Source: an uncultured Olsenella sp. (GTDB lineage Bacteria; Actinomycetota; Coriobacteriia; Coriobacteriales; Atopobiaceae). From it: a stretch of DNA of 36,474 nt. The stretch is from NCBI GenBank assembly GCA_900314535.1, contig OMVT01000023.1:1-36474 (forward strand), in the 5' to 3' direction. Of the stretch, positions 15,492 through 22,745 are shown one piece after another (position 1 is the stretch's first letter; each line of letters opens with the position of its first letter). A program made the position numbers and the translations under genes. The notes beneath the pieces were generated by a model, which did not search any database, was not told the origin of the DNA, and saw only the letters and a program-made list of their open reading frames with translations.

Positions 15492-16357
15492 TGGAAGAGA
15501 AGCGAGAGAGCACTGTGACCTGTCCGGTCTGTCCGCATGCCTGCCATCTCAAGGAGGGACAGGCTGGATTCTGCCGTGCCCGTGCATGCCGAGACGGGAA
15601 GATCGTCTCTGAGAGCTACGGCAGGCTTACATCCATAGCGCTCGATCCGATAGAGAAGAAGCCGCTCTCCGACTTCATGCCTGGCACGACGGTGCTCTCC
15701 GTCGGCAGCTACGGCTGCAACCTGCGCTGTCCCTTCTGCCAGAACTGGCAGATCTCCCAGAAGGGAGAAGGCAGCACGAAGTGGCGGGAGATCTCCCCGA
15801 TCGAGCTTGTCGCTTCGGCACAGGGCCTCAAGAAGGAAGACCCCTTCACGATCGGCATTGCCTACACCTACAACGAGCCGCTCATCGGCTATGAGTTCGT
15901 GCGGGACTGCAGCGTCCTGGCGCATCAGGCCGGCCTCAAGAACATCCTGGTCTCAAACGGCTGCGCGAACGAGCCTATCATCCGCGAGCTGGCACCCCTG
16001 ATCGATGCCGCAAACATCGATCTCAAGGGACCGGACCAGAAGTTCTACGACAGCTGCGCAGGAGACTTCGAGGCCGTCAGGAAGACGATCGAGATACTCG
16101 CTGCGACACCGACCTGCCACCTCGAGGTCACGACCCTGATCGTCCCCGGCATGAACGACACGGACGAAGACATCGAGAGCATCGCGCAGTGGCTCGCAGA
16201 GATTTCCCGGGAAGGCGACCCGATCACGCTCCACATCACCCGCTTCTTCCCGCGATGGCATATGGAGGATGCAGAGCCCACACCGGTCGAGACCGTCTAC
16301 CATCTGGCAGATGTGGCAAGGAGGCATCTCGAGCGCGTACGCTGCGGCAACGTCTGA
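15491..16357 (+). CDS. amrS: AmmeMemoRadiSam system radical SAM enzyme
   Basis: A 288-residue radical SAM protein. The start overlaps the preceding stop (TGATG). The N-terminal region is cysteine-rich (C11, C14, C18, C28, C33). The SAM [4Fe-4S] cluster motif is GCNLRCPFCQNW with Cys76, Cys80 and Cys83. Later come IAYTYNEPLIGYEF, NILVSNGCANEP, ANIDLKGPDQKFY and TTLIVPGMNDTDEDI, all typical of the AmmeMemoRadiSam/PflA-like branch. It needs S-adenosylmethionine and a reduced cluster and probably works with the MEMO-AMMECR1 fusion upstream, perhaps modifying it or its substrate. That is inference from constant gene pairing. A strong terminator follows at 16385. Confidence 0.92.
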   Translation: MEEKRESTVTCPVCPHACHLKEGQAGFCRARACRDGKIVSESYGRLTSIALDPIEKKPLSDFMPGTTVLSVGSYGCNLRCPFCQNWQISQKGEGSTKWREISPIELVASAQGLKKEDPFTIGIAYTYNEPLIGYEFVRDCSVLAHQAGLKNILVSNGCANEPIIRELAPLIDAANIDLKGPDQKFYDSCAGDFEAVRKTIEILAATPTCHLEVTTLIVPGMNDTDEDIESIAQWLAEISREGDPITLHITRFFPRWHMEDAEPTPVETVYHLADVARRHLERVRCGNV

Positions 16358-16384
16358 GAAGAGCGACTCATCAGCAGGTCCCGG

Positions 16385-16419
16385 GAGGGCTGGCAGCAGA
16401 CGCCAGCCCTCTCTTTTCG
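16385..16419 (+). terminator. Terminator after the AmmeMemoRadiSam operon
   Basis: GAGGGCTGGC (16385-16394) and GCCAGCCCTC (16402-16411) form a perfect 10-bp stem around a 7-base loop, followed by TCTTTTCG. Confidence 0.85.
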
Positions 16420-16455
16420 TGCCATACTGGAGGCAGACTGGTCGGAAGGAACGCT

Positions 16456-16701
16456 ATGAGAAGCACGAAGATTGCCGATACCACGCGCGAGGAGCGCATC
16501 CAGATCGTCACAGAAGCCCTCTCCTGGGGAGATGACTGCGGCGACTGCTCGCTCGATGCCTGCGGCATCGACAAGTTCTACGAACCCTACATCGAAGGCG
16601 AGATCGAGCTCGCCGAGCTCAACATGATGAAGGCGACGGAGCGCTACGAGCTCGGCATCGGCGACAGGTCCGAGATTGACGGCGGCTGCAGCTGGGCCTG
16701 A
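16456..16701 (+). CDS. Small Cys-containing hypothetical protein
   Basis: An 81-residue protein. ATG 16456 follows GGAAGGA at good spacing. The visible features are C-x2-C-x4-C (Cys28, 31, 36) in WGDDCGDCSLDACGIDKFY, and a last Cys78 in DGGCSWA. The rest is Glu-rich and helical. Four cysteines of this kind could bind a metal or an iron-sulfur cluster, which would suit its position between a radical SAM gene and a redox-type regulator. I do not recognise the family. Its TGA at 16699-16701 abuts the stop of the convergent HxlR gene with no gap. Confidence 0.7.
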   Translation: MRSTKIADTTREERIQIVTEALSWGDDCGDCSLDACGIDKFYEPYIEGEIELAELNMMKATERYELGIGDRSEIDGGCSWA

Positions 16702-17079
16702 TCAGGCTTCGTCTGCCTGCATGAGATGGGCCTCTCCCCAATCTTTGAGCTCCATCAGTATGGGAATGAGGGTGCGGGCACGCGGCGCGAGACGGTACTC
16801 GACCCGCACCGGCATCTCGTCGTACTGATGCCTCTCCACAAGGCCGTCTGCCTCGAGCTCCTTCAAGGATGAGGCAAGCATCGTGTTCGTGATACCGAAG
16901 ACAAGCTTCCTGAGCTCGCCGTAGCGGAGCTCCTCTGACTGCGAGAGCGCAACGAGGAGCAGGATCTTCCACTTGCCGCCCACCGCGTCGAGGACGCGCC
17001 TCAGGGCGCATCCCGATCCCGTGATGCTTGCATCGGCACTTGCGAAGCAGGGCGACAGAGAGTCTTTGCCGGTAGCCAT
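16702..17079 (-). CDS. HxlR-family (MarR-like) transcriptional regulator
   Basis: A 125-residue winged-helix regulator. ATG 17079 has AAGGAAA about 8 bases upstream. The HxlR core is clear: GCALRRVLDAVGGKWKILLLVAL, then LRYGELRKLVFGITNTMLASSLKELEADGLVER (in pieces) and VEYRLAPRARTL. Cys24 aligns with the conserved cysteine just before the GGKW motif, which in redox or electrophile sensors of this family such as HypR and YodB is the sensing thiol. There is another at Cys11. It is divergent from a thioredoxin gene, which suggests control of that gene and thiol sensing. This is inference. Alternative: a ligand-responsive member. Confidence 0.9.
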   Translation of the reverse strand: MATGKDSLSPCFASADASITGSGCALRRVLDAVGGKWKILLLVALSQSEELRYGELRKLVFGITNTMLASSLKELEADGLVERHQYDEMPVRVEYRLAPRARTLIPILMELKDWGEAHLMQADEA

Positions 17080-17118
17080 GGTCAGTTTTTCCTTACCACA
17101 TCTATTAAAACTGCGTAC

Positions 17119-17152
17119 TTGCTCCGTATTTTATACCTCATAGAATGGGTAT
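17119..17152 (+). promoter_or_regulatory. Candidate promoter and operator of the thioredoxin gene
   Basis: TTGCTC (17119-17124) and TAGAAT (17141-17146) are 16 bases apart. Within and beyond the spacer lie GTAT-TTT-ATAC (17126-17136) and ATACC...GGTAT (17133-17137 and 17148-17152), overlapping dyads that would let a dimeric regulator block the promoter. The HxlR gene is divergent from this point. Confidence 0.5.
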
Positions 17153-17205
17153 CAACAAAACGAAGCACGCAGAGCGTGCATGAGACAAGAAAGCAGGTAG
17201 ACACG

Positions 17206-17523
17206 ATGGAGTATCAGTTCACAGCCGACAACTTCCAGAAAGAGGTCCTCGACAGCAAGGAGCCCGTCCTCGTCGACTTCTACGCAGACTGGTGCGGCCC
17301 CTGCCGTGCAATGATGCCGGTAGTCGAAGAGATCGCAAACGAGTATGAGGGCAAGCTCAAGGTCGGCAAGGTCAACTCCGACGAGCAGCCTGAACTCGCA
17401 CAGCAGTTCAATGTCATGAGCATCCCGGCCTTCTTCATCCTGAAGGATGGCAAGGTCGTGGACCAGATGGTGGGCGGGATGCCGAAGGCGATGCTCAAGG
17501 GCCGCATCGACGCCCAGCTCTAA
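17206..17523 (+). CDS. trxA: Thioredoxin
   Basis: A 105-residue classical thioredoxin. The start at 17206 gives the normal length; the upstream site (GCAGGTAG) is weak. The active site is FYADWCGPCR with Cys30 and Cys33. PVLVDF, VGKVNSDEQPELAQQFNVMSIPAFFILKDG (in pieces, with the cis-Pro in SIPAF) and VGGMPKAML complete the fold. It reduces protein disulfides in the cytosol, using thioredoxin reductase encoded elsewhere. It lies divergent from the HxlR regulator and 7 bases ahead of a second thioredoxin-fold gene. Confidence 0.96.
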   Translation: MEYQFTADNFQKEVLDSKEPVLVDFYADWCGPCRAMMPVVEEIANEYEGKLKVGKVNSDEQPELAQQFNVMSIPAFFILKDGKVVDQMVGGMPKAMLKGRIDAQL

Positions 17524-17530
17524 GTTCAGG

Positions 17531-17902
17531 ATGCACCTGAGAGAGCTTGCGCCAGGAGAGCAGCTGGAGGATATCATCGCCAGCTCTCCCCTGGCGCTTC
17601 TTCAGTTCGGGACACAATCCTGCGCACCTTGCGGAGCGCTGCACCAGAAGATTGATTCCTGGCTTGACGAACGCGAAAAGACACCGGGGCATCTTCCGCT
17701 TGCAGCCGTCTACATCTCGCTCGACGAGCATCCGGCCCTGGCGGCCCAGGCAGATGTGCTCTCAGCCCCGACGCTTCGCTTCTACGCAGAAGGCCAGCTC
17801 TGGGCAGAGGCAAAAGGCTATTTCAGCCTCGAAGCGTTCCTTGCAAGGGCCGAGCGCGCAGAGCAGCTCCTGCAGGAAGGCACAGCCTCCCAGACCAGAT
17901 AG
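17531..17902 (+). CDS. Thioredoxin-like protein with CAPC motif
   Basis: A 123-residue thioredoxin-fold protein, starting 7 bases after trxA in the same operon. ATG 17531 lies just after TTCAGG, a weak site, so coupling is likely. The active-site-like motif is FGTQSCAPCGALHQ with Cys31 and Cys34, lacking the usual Trp before the first Cys. Later VYISLDEHPALAAQADVLSAPTLRFY has the cis-Pro region (SAPTL) of the fold. There is no signal peptide, so it acts in the cytosol. Its substrates are unknown. Such degenerate partners are common next to trxA in actinobacteria and firmicutes. Confidence 0.88.
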   Translation: MHLRELAPGEQLEDIIASSPLALLQFGTQSCAPCGALHQKIDSWLDEREKTPGHLPLAAVYISLDEHPALAAQADVLSAPTLRFYAEGQLWAEAKGYFSLEAFLARAERAEQLLQEGTASQTR

Positions 17903-17937
17903 GACGGCATGGCAGGCGCTTGTCCAAAAACCAGAGA

Positions 17938-17970
17938 AGCAGCCCAGAGATCGTTTCTGGGCTGCTTTTC
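17938..17970. terminator. Terminator after the thioredoxin operon (bidirectional)
   Basis: AGCAGCCCAGA (17938-17948) and TCTGGGCTGCT (17956-17966) form a perfect 11-bp stem around GATCGTT, followed by TTTCC on the plus strand. It also lies downstream of the convergent purine operon. Confidence 0.88.
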
Positions 17971-18028
17971 CATCTCCAGAGGATGCTCTTGCAGCCGCCC
18001 GTCCGGGCCAGGCAGCCAGGTCCAGCTC

Positions 18029-18961
18029 TCAGTCAAGCGCCTTCAGGCTCTGCGCAAGCAATTCCAGATAGCGGTCATGCGGATAGCCGAGGACCACCTT
18101 TGTCTGGGGCTTCTGCTTGAGTCGCCCTTTCTCGTCGACCACCGTCTCTCCGTAGGTGAGCTCGCCTCTTGTTTCCACATCCACAAACCACTCGGCTGTC
18201 TCGGCAGCCTCAGGATCAATCAGCACGGCGGCGGCAAGGGAGTCGAAGACCGGCCACCCGCGCCCGGAAAGGCTGTGCTCCGGCGTTCCGGGATAGAAGA
18301 AGAGCTGGCCTGCAAAGGCACCGATCCGGGGAGCGCACGTGGCCAGGCGGGCAAAGTCGTCCCTTTTGAGCCGGTGGTCGTAGCCGACTTCGAGTCCCAC
18401 CATGGAAAGCGGTGCGCCCGAAGAGAACACGATATGTGCCGCTTCGGGGTCGGTATGGATATTGAACTCGGCAGCAGGCGACGTATTGCCTCCGAAGCGC
18501 GAACCACCCATAAGGACAAGCCGCTTCATGAGACGGGGTGCTTCAGGATGCAGCCGGATGAGCAGCGCCAGATTCGTGAGCGGCCCTGTCGCCAGAATCT
18601 CGAGCTCGTGCGGATAGCGGCACAGCATCTGCCAGATGAGCTCGGCAGACGGCATCTCCGAGAGCCTCCCTTCTGCATGGGGAAGCTCGGCAGCGCCAAG
18701 GCCCCGCGGTCCCATGAGGCTTGCGGAGAGGCGCTCATAGGGTGCAAGGAGAGGTACAGATCCCTGAGCGACAGGGATATCGAGGCCGAGGTATGCGACA
18801 AGGTCGAGGGCATTGCGTGCCGTCACGTCTGCCGGCACATTGCCTGCCACGGTCGCAAGCGCCACCAGATCGATGTCGGGCTGCGCCGCAAGCATCATGA
18901 GGGCAAGCGCATCGTCATTTCCTGGATCGGCATCCATTAGGACCTTTCTTGCCATTCTCAT
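18029..18961 (-). CDS. Nucleoside hydrolase (inosine/uridine-preferring family)
   Basis: A 310-residue protein, last gene of the six-gene minus-strand operon. I chose ATG 18961 because it overlaps the adenine deaminase stop as ATGA; a second Met at 18955 is equally served by GAGGAGG. The calcium and ribose site is MDADPGNDDALAL (Asp10, 12, 16, 17). ATVAGN, ILATGPLTNLALL and NTSPAAEFNIHTDPEAA also match. Family members cleave the N-glycosidic bond to give free base plus ribose. The late motif is VFDSLAAAVLIDP: Asp240 is kept, but Phe239 stands where many members have a catalytic His (HD). This suggests altered leaving-group activation or a different subclass. It would feed adenine or hypoxanthine into the pathway of its neighbour. 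Confidence 0.9.
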   Translation of the reverse strand: MRMARKVLMDADPGNDDALALMMLAAQPDIDLVALATVAGNVPADVTARNALDLVAYLGLDIPVAQGSVPLLAPYERLSASLMGPRGLGAAELPHAEGRLSEMPSAELIWQMLCRYPHELEILATGPLTNLALLIRLHPEAPRLMKRLVLMGGSRFGGNTSPAAEFNIHTDPEAAHIVFSSGAPLSMVGLEVGYDHRLKRDDFARLATCAPRIGAFAGQLFFYPGTPEHSLSGRGWPVFDSLAAAVLIDPEAAETAEWFVDVETRGELTYGETVVDEKGRLKQKPQTKVVLGYPHDRYLELLAQSLKALD

Positions 18962-20694
18962 GCCTCCTCTCCCTCTGGAAGGACAAGATCGACCAGCTTT
19001 CCCTGGCGCACATCCACAAGCCCGCGGTCGGTCACCTTGAGCGCAGGGCTGACCGGAAGCGCAATCGTGCAGAGGGACATGACCGGGTTGCTGTTGCCCC
19101 ATCCCTGGTCCTTGAGGGCACGTGTCACGGCTGCAAGCCTCTGCGCTGCCAAAGGAAGCGGATCTTCCGTCAGGATGCCTGCTACCGGCAGCGGCATCTC
19201 CGCCACGATCTTGCCATCGCGCACGACGACAAGGCCTCCCTGGCGTGCGATGACAGCATTCGCGGCAAGCACCATGTCGTCTTCATCTACGCCGACGACG
19301 AGCAGGTTGTGGTGGTCATGCACCCAGGTCGAGGCAACGGCTCCTTCCTTGAGGCACGCGCCCGAAAGAAGGGCTGTGCCCGAAAGACCCAGGCCGTGGT
19401 GGCGCTCGAAGACACGTGCCAGTGCAAGGCCGCCTGTCCCCTTCCAGTCGATGCGGCCATCCTTCACAGGAAGCTCGCGCACCACATCCGGCGTGAAGGT
19501 CGAGCTCTTCTGTATCTCCATCGTGTGGACTCTGACGGCCGCGCCAGCGCCCTTGGGAGCCGAAAGCACGAAATCGTCCAGCGTCCGTGGCGCCAGATGG
19601 ATGCTCTCGTAGTAGCGCTCGGGAAAGTCATGGCGGGACGAGGTGTCGGCAGAATCTCTGTCCACCCAGCAGCCGCGATGTATGACAGAAGCCACATGGA
19701 AGCCCTCAAGCGAATCGAGCACGACGAGGTCTGCCAGGCGTCCCGGAGCGATGCGCCCTCTGTCGCGCAGGTCCATGCGTACTGCAGGAGACGATGTGGC
19801 TGCGATGATGGCAGAGGCAGGGTCGAGGCCATACGAGATTGCCTGGCGCACGACCCGTGCAAGGTGATCGTGCTGGAGCTGGTCTGCCATCACATCGTCG
19901 GTCACGAAGCTCCAGAGCCCTGTGAGCTCGGGATGCGCTGCCAGATACGCAATGTTTTCCTTTGTCACGGACTTGAGCTGCACCTCGACGAACATGCCCA
20001 TCTCGAAGCGCTGGCGCATGCGCTCGGGCGTCTGCTCGCAATGGTCCGAGTCGATGCCGGCATAGAGGATGCGCGCAAGGTCGAGGCCCAGAAATGCCGG
20101 CACATGCCCCTCGATGATGGGCACCGTGCGGGATGCTTCGGCCGCCTTCACGACACGTGCGGCACGGGATTGGGGTTCGGAGATGACCGTACGGCAATCC
20201 ATGACCTCACCGAGGCAGCGCACGCGGGGATTCTTCATAAGGAAAGAGATGTCTTCAGGGGTGACAGCAGCGCCGGCATCCTCGAGATCTGTCGAGGGAA
20301 CGGAGCTCGGTGCCCCGAAGAAGACCTCGGCATGTTCCGGATCGTCTGCCGGCGCAAGCCGGATGAACTCCTCGATGCCCTCCGTGCCGAAGACATTGGC
20401 AATCTCATGGGGCTCCGCGATGCAGGTCGAGGTGCCATGCTGCAGGGCGGCCTTGAGGAACACCGGAGGCGTGACCATCGAGCTTTCGATATGCATATGG
20501 ATATCGATGAGTCCCGGAATGACCCAGCGTCCGGAAAGGTCTGCGACCTCCTGGGGCTCGATCTGCTTCAAGACTTCCTCATCTGTGCCGGCATAGAGGA
20601 TCCTGCCATCCAGGATTGCGACAGAAGCGGTGCGGAAGCAGCGGTAGGCGCTGTCGAAGACCTGTGCGCCCTGCAGCAGAAGATCTGCCTTCAT
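18958..20694 (-). CDS. ade: Adenine deaminase
   Basis: A 578-residue amidohydrolase of the Ade family (adenine + water to hypoxanthine + ammonia). Start 20694 has AGGAGC about 8 bases upstream. The metal motif GLIDIHMHIESSM holds His66 and His68. FLKAALQHGTSTCIAEPHEIANVFG, RCLGEVMDCRTV, IEGHVPAFLG, FVTDDVMAD and the C-terminal domain with WVHDHHNLLVVGVDEDDM are all characteristic. It requires Mn or Fe. It follows the ABC permease by 10 bases and overlaps the nucleoside hydrolase start, so the three are tightly linked. Together they point to uptake and breakdown of adenosine or adenine as a nitrogen or purine source. Confidence 0.96.
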   Translation of the reverse strand: MKADLLLQGAQVFDSAYRCFRTASVAILDGRILYAGTDEEVLKQIEPQEVADLSGRWVIPGLIDIHMHIESSMVTPPVFLKAALQHGTSTCIAEPHEIANVFGTEGIEEFIRLAPADDPEHAEVFFGAPSSVPSTDLEDAGAAVTPEDISFLMKNPRVRCLGEVMDCRTVISEPQSRAARVVKAAEASRTVPIIEGHVPAFLGLDLARILYAGIDSDHCEQTPERMRQRFEMGMFVEVQLKSVTKENIAYLAAHPELTGLWSFVTDDVMADQLQHDHLARVVRQAISYGLDPASAIIAATSSPAVRMDLRDRGRIAPGRLADLVVLDSLEGFHVASVIHRGCWVDRDSADTSSRHDFPERYYESIHLAPRTLDDFVLSAPKGAGAAVRVHTMEIQKSSTFTPDVVRELPVKDGRIDWKGTGGLALARVFERHHGLGLSGTALLSGACLKEGAVASTWVHDHHNLLVVGVDEDDMVLAANAVIARQGGLVVVRDGKIVAEMPLPVAGILTEDPLPLAAQRLAAVTRALKDQGWGNSNPVMSLCTIALPVSPALKVTDRGLVDVRQGKLVDLVLPEGEEA

Positions 20695-20704
20695 AGGTAA
20701 GCTC

Positions 20705-21493
20705 CTAAGCGATCTTGTCGAGTCCCATCGTCTTGTCCACGACGATCATCACGATGATGGTGACACCCATAAGAGCGGTCGATAGGGCAGCCACAGTAGG
20801 ATCGAAGTGGTACTCGACGTAGTTCAGCATTGCGATGGGAAGAAGCGTCGTGCCTGGACCGGACAGAAAGACCGACAACGGGACATTGTTGAAGGAATTG
20901 ATCACAGACAGGATGCAGGCAGCAAGCATGCCCGACTTGATGTTGGGAAGCACGATGCCGGTGAGCATCTGCGTCCTTGTGGCGCCAAGCGAGAGAGCCG
21001 CCTCCTCGACAGAGACATCCACATTCTGGAGGGCAGAGGCGACATTGCGCATCACATAGGGGATGCACAGGAGCGTATGTCCGACAAGGAGGCTTGCAAA
21101 GATTGGAAGGCTGAACAGGACCACGATGTAGCGCATGAGGACAAAGCCCATAACGATGCCGGGGATAAGGACAGGCGACTGGAAGATGACATTGATGGCA
21201 GCCTTGCCCGGGAATTCATGGCGGCTATAGGCATAGGCGGCAGGCACGCCGATTGCAAGGGCAAGCACGGTCGCAAGCGCTGCAATCTCGAGGCTCATGA
21301 CGCAGGCAGGGACGAAGTCTCCCACCTTGAACATGTGGAAGAACCACTTCGTCGTGAAGCCCGTAATCGGGAACTGCAGGTACTCCTCCTTGCCGAACGA
21401 AGAGACAGCGATGACCACAAGCGGGCCTACCAGGAAGAGGTAGACCAGAGCGGTCAGGATGGCAACAAGAGTATGGTTTGTGCGGCGCTTCAT
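20705..21493 (-). CDS. Spermidine/putrescine-type ABC transporter permease (PotC-like)
   Basis: A 262-residue inner-membrane permease. ATG 21493 has GGGGAG five bases upstream; an in-frame TTG five codons earlier is less likely. Six hydrophobic segments are visible. The EAA loop is EEAALSLGATRTQMLTGIVLPNIKSGM (in pieces). The N-terminus, YLFLVGPLVVIAVSSF, and SLEIAALATVLALAIGVPAAYAYSR are typical of PotC/PotI. It lies between the binding-protein gene and ade. The family is named for polyamines, but members import many cationic or aromatic solutes, and the neighbours here suggest a purine. Confidence 0.92.
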   Translation of the reverse strand: MKRRTNHTLVAILTALVYLFLVGPLVVIAVSSFGKEEYLQFPITGFTTKWFFHMFKVGDFVPACVMSLEIAALATVLALAIGVPAAYAYSRHEFPGKAAINVIFQSPVLIPGIVMGFVLMRYIVVLFSLPIFASLLVGHTLLCIPYVMRNVASALQNVDVSVEEAALSLGATRTQMLTGIVLPNIKSGMLAACILSVINSFNNVPLSVFLSGPGTTLLPIAMLNYVEYHFDPTVAALSTALMGVTIIVMIVVDKTMGLDKIA

Positions 21494-21562
21494 GCTTCTC
21501 CCCTGCAAAGGCGTGCAATGACCTCCCGGCGCCCCTGCGAGGCGCCGGGAGCACGGTGCGTG

Positions 21563-22693
21563 CTAGGCGTTCGTGTTGAGCTGGTTGTTCCACATGCTCT
21601 GCCACGTCGCCTTGTTCTCGATCAGCAGCTCGAGGTCCGGCAGCTGGATGGAGTTCACGACATCCTCGCCGTAGGTCATGCCCTTGGCCTCGTCCTCGGT
21701 GAGCTCGACATCCGGACGCGACGGCGCGTCGCCCGTCTGCGCATTGCGGGTCTGCTCGTCCTTGTCGAGGGTGTAGTTGATGAAGGCCTTGGCAAGATCG
21801 GCATTGGCGCTCTTTGCGCAGACATCGGTGACGTTCGTGGAACCCCAGGTGCCCTCGGTCGGATCGACCCAGACGAAGTCGTCGGATGCCTCCTGGATCG
21901 TCAGCGACGAGAAGTCGAGGATGACGGCACAGGAGACCTCGCCCTGATTGAACATGTTCACGACGTCGGAGGACTTGGTGTAGATCTTCACGAGGTTCGG
22001 CTTGAGCTCGGCAAGCTTGTCCATGGCAGCCTGGGCGTTGTCGGCCGTGAGCTCCTGGCCAAGCTGGCCGGCCGCGATGTTCAGCATCCACGGGCCTGCC
22101 GTCGTGGAGAAGTCGGGAATCGTGAGCTTTCCGGCAAGGTCGGACCTCCACAGATCTGCCCAGGACGTGATCGGCTCGGTGATGACGGACTTGTCATAGA
22201 CGATGCCGAGACGGGTGAAGGTATAGGCCGGACCATAGCCTTCGCCGTTGGGCGTCTTTGCCTTGTCGTAAAGCGAATCATAGTTCGAAAGATCGCTCGG
22301 AGAGATCTTGGCAACGAGGCCGGCATCGATTGCCTGCTGCATGTAATAGTCGGAGAGCTGGATGATATCGTAGGACTCCGGCTTCTGCTGGATCTTGGCA
22401 AGGCGGTCGCCGTTGTTGCCCTCCTCGACCGTGATCGTGCAGTTGAAGGCCTTCTCGAACGGCTCGAAGACAAGCTCGCGCTTCTGGTCGGAGTTGAAGC
22501 CCCAGGTAGAGATCACCAGCTGGGCACCATTGGAATCGTAGGCACCCTCGATCGTGGCATCCGTGCCCGTCGAGCTGGCATCGGAATCAGAGTCCGTATC
22601 GCAGCCGGAGAGCGCAAGCGCAGAGCCTGCCAGAGCCGCAAGGCCGAGCATCGAGCGACGGGTCACCTGCGGATTCAGATTGTTGCTGTTCAT
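21563..22693 (-). CDS. Spermidine/putrescine-type ABC substrate-binding lipoprotein (PotD-like)
   Basis: A 376-residue binding protein. I chose ATG 22693 since AAAGGATG lies about 10 bases upstream; the ATG at 22705 sits directly on that site. The signal has VTRRSML, a hydrophobic run and the lipobox LSGC (Cys31), again with a twin arginine. The mature domain begins QLVISTWGFN and includes VEEGNNGDRLAKI, YDIIQLSDYYMQQA, YTFTRLGIVYDKS, SWADLWRSDLAGKLTIPD and FNQGEVSCAVILDF, typical of PotD/PotF. The polyamine carboxylate cage cannot be verified by eye. The ligand may be adenosine or another purine given the operon. Confidence 0.92.
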   Translation of the reverse strand: MNSNNLNPQVTRRSMLGLAALAGSALALSGCDTDSDSDASSTGTDATIEGAYDSNGAQLVISTWGFNSDQKRELVFEPFEKAFNCTITVEEGNNGDRLAKIQQKPESYDIIQLSDYYMQQAIDAGLVAKISPSDLSNYDSLYDKAKTPNGEGYGPAYTFTRLGIVYDKSVITEPITSWADLWRSDLAGKLTIPDFSTTAGPWMLNIAAGQLGQELTADNAQAAMDKLAELKPNLVKIYTKSSDVVNMFNQGEVSCAVILDFSSLTIQEASDDFVWVDPTEGTWGSTNVTDVCAKSANADLAKAFINYTLDKDEQTRNAQTGDAPSRPDVELTEDEAKGMTYGEDVVNSIQLPDLELLIENKATWQSMWNNQLNTNA

Positions 22694-22745
22694 TGTGTGC
22701 GGCATCCTTTCGTTTCCCTTGTCAAACCGGAAGCCTTCTCCCCTA

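Noticed and set aside
18949..20700. Long plus-strand open frame (583 codons) opposite adenine deaminase
   Set aside because: It is the mirror of ade and nucleoside hydrolase coding. Its His/Arg/Cys-rich composition, lack of domains and lack of a ribosome site show it is a GC-driven shadow.
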